Shown: in pieces, positions 62,966-64,000 of the stretch
How the letters are laid out: every line of letters starts with the position of its first letter
How positions within the stretch are numbered: the first letter of the stretch is position 1
DNA from: Epiperipatus broadwayi
Taxonomy: Eukaryota > Onychophora > Udeonychophora > Euonychophora > Peripatidae
Assembly: GCA_028023455.1 (NCBI GenBank)
Contig: JAQFVV010006199.1
Coordinates: 6,274,972-6,338,971 of the forward strand
Reading direction: 5' to 3'
Length of the DNA: 64,000 bases
Notes under the pieces: generated by a model
What the model was told of the DNA's origin: nothing
Database searches by the model: none
What the model saw: the letters and a program-made list of their open reading frames with translations, nothing else
Program-made: the position numbers and the translations under genes

Positions 62966-63810
62966 TGATTATAAATGGAAATAACAATTTTTCTGTACTC
63001 TTAAATAATTACATGATTTTTTAAAAATATATTCAAATTCATATGTTACACTAATTTAAATTTATATTTGATTTGATTGTGTGCTTATAAAACATTTTCC
63101 TGTCATTTTTTGACAGTTTATAGCTATAACCATTATAAATTTAAAAATAATATTTGTAAACATAAATATTTACTTTAAATACACAGTTATTTATATTTTT
63201 TAAAACAATATAATTGCTATATATATTTATTAGCCTTTGCATATATTCTATTTGACAATTTGACATTCTGAAAAAATAAATGTCACCATTTTCAAAATGA
63301 TTGCTTATCTCAACGGAAATGTTTTAGGGACTGATAATATTTCACTAGTTAATTGAGTTAAGAATCTATATATCACCAGAGGTGAAATAGTATGCTAATA
63401 CAACCAAAGCTTCAAAATCGTTACTGAAAGGGTTAATTATATATGGGCTGGTTTTAAAAAAATAATTATTAATAACTATTGAAATCACATATGGTCACAT
63501 AATACATACAAAAATACATATATAATATTGTATTGAAGAAGAAAATATGGGGGGGGGGGGTAATACATATATTTCTAATAGTAATAATTAATCTAAATAG
63601 TTTTGTGATTCTGTAAATAATAAAAATAAATGAACTACTGTACTAAGATTTGAAAATTTACAACTAAAATTTATAGCTAAAAAACGAATGATATAAAAAC
63701 TAAATTCTTTTGGTTTTCCTTCTATGCAATTTTAAAAAAAAACCCATACATTCTAATTAAACAAAATAGTTTTGCAATTATTATTATATCAGAAATATAT
63801 CCATTAGCAG
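62966..63810. other. AT-rich stretch with a G run
   Basis: A G run lies at about 63551-63560. No gene recognised. Confidence 0.55.
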
Positions 63811-63814
63811 TATA

Positions 63815-64000
63815 ATTAGTATTAATCAAAGCTTTGGATTCAACTCGCTAGTCTTTTCTAGAATAGTCTAGCGGTTTTTGAGGATCACTTTAAATTCACT
63901 ATTTATGAATCTGAGTTTATCAGTTCAGTTCTCACACTGACTGTCAGTAATCAGGCCAACAACACTAGTAGAAGAGAGGCGAATATTAAAATTTGAAACA
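63815..64000 (+). repeat. Penelope-like terminal module, cut by the window end
   Basis: It aligns in order with 33399-33550: GAATAGTCTAGCGG (A-box part), CACTTTAAATTCA, GAATCTGAG, CAGTTCAGTTCTC (B-box part), CTGTCAG, GGCCAACAACAC, AGAAGAGAGGCGAA, and finally TTTGAAACA at the very end. This copy keeps GAAACA at the hammerhead-core position where the 31-33-kb copies have AAAACA/AAAATG. Any coding part of this element would lie beyond or before the window edge according to its orientation. Confidence 0.55.

Noticed and set aside
1-64000. CRISPR arrays, prokaryotic operons, ribosome binding sites, prophage
   Set aside because: Long AT-rich non-coding stretches, a candidate spliced exon and animal-type retroelements show eukaryotic nuclear DNA. 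The spaced repeats seen are minisatellites without spacers.

Overview
The window looks like non-coding, repeat-rich nuclear DNA from an AT-rich animal genome. It is very AT-rich (roughly a quarter G+C by eye), CpG is rare in most of it, there is no dense gene content, and it carries animal-type retroelements: an L1/Tx1-like LINE, several RTE-type LINE relics, Penelope-like elements with a GIY-YIG domain, tRNA-derived short repeats, a hAT-type miniature element and foldback elements. I cannot name the species. An invertebrate such as an arachnid or other AT-rich lineage would fit, but that is inference. Almost all long open frames belong to mobile elements or are chance frames in AT-rich DNA.

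Host genes: the best host exon is at 5961-6039 (+), the end of a LIM-type zinc finger, with a strong acceptor and donor. It sits in a block (4.88-6.12 kb) that keeps CpGs, unlike its surroundings. A second CpG-keeping patch (20.08-20.61 kb) holds a possible small exon on the minus strand. Most of the rest would then be intron or intergenic DNA.

Layout: 6.96-12.23 kb is a nearly complete two-ORF LINE, bounded by an exact 16-bp target-site duplication and inactivated by a few frameshifts and stops. 15.0-16.7 kb has an endonuclease relic next to a foldback element. 30.6-31.3 kb is an unexplained richer island with 90-95-bp repeats. 31.56-33.69 kb is a head-to-head pair of Penelope-like 3' ends, and each arm carries a tRNA-like module followed by a decayed hammerhead-like motif. 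Related modules recur at 57.5 kb and at the right edge (63.8 kb). 34.16 kb is a tRNA-derived insertion with a 12-bp target duplication. 35.20-35.65 kb is a hAT-type miniature element with an 8-bp target duplication. 41.85-43.0 kb is a repeat unit with two blocks of a 40-43-bp minisatellite. 44.3-53.0 kb collects several RTE-type LINE relics in both orientations. 57.5-62.95 kb holds several inverted-repeat elements and a 519-bp insertion with a 14-bp target duplication.

The genes do not form a pathway. The common theme is retrotransposition: autonomous LINE and Penelope relics, and short elements that probably used LINE machinery. The observation most worth following is the repeated tRNA-like plus hammerhead-like module in the Penelope-like terminal regions.
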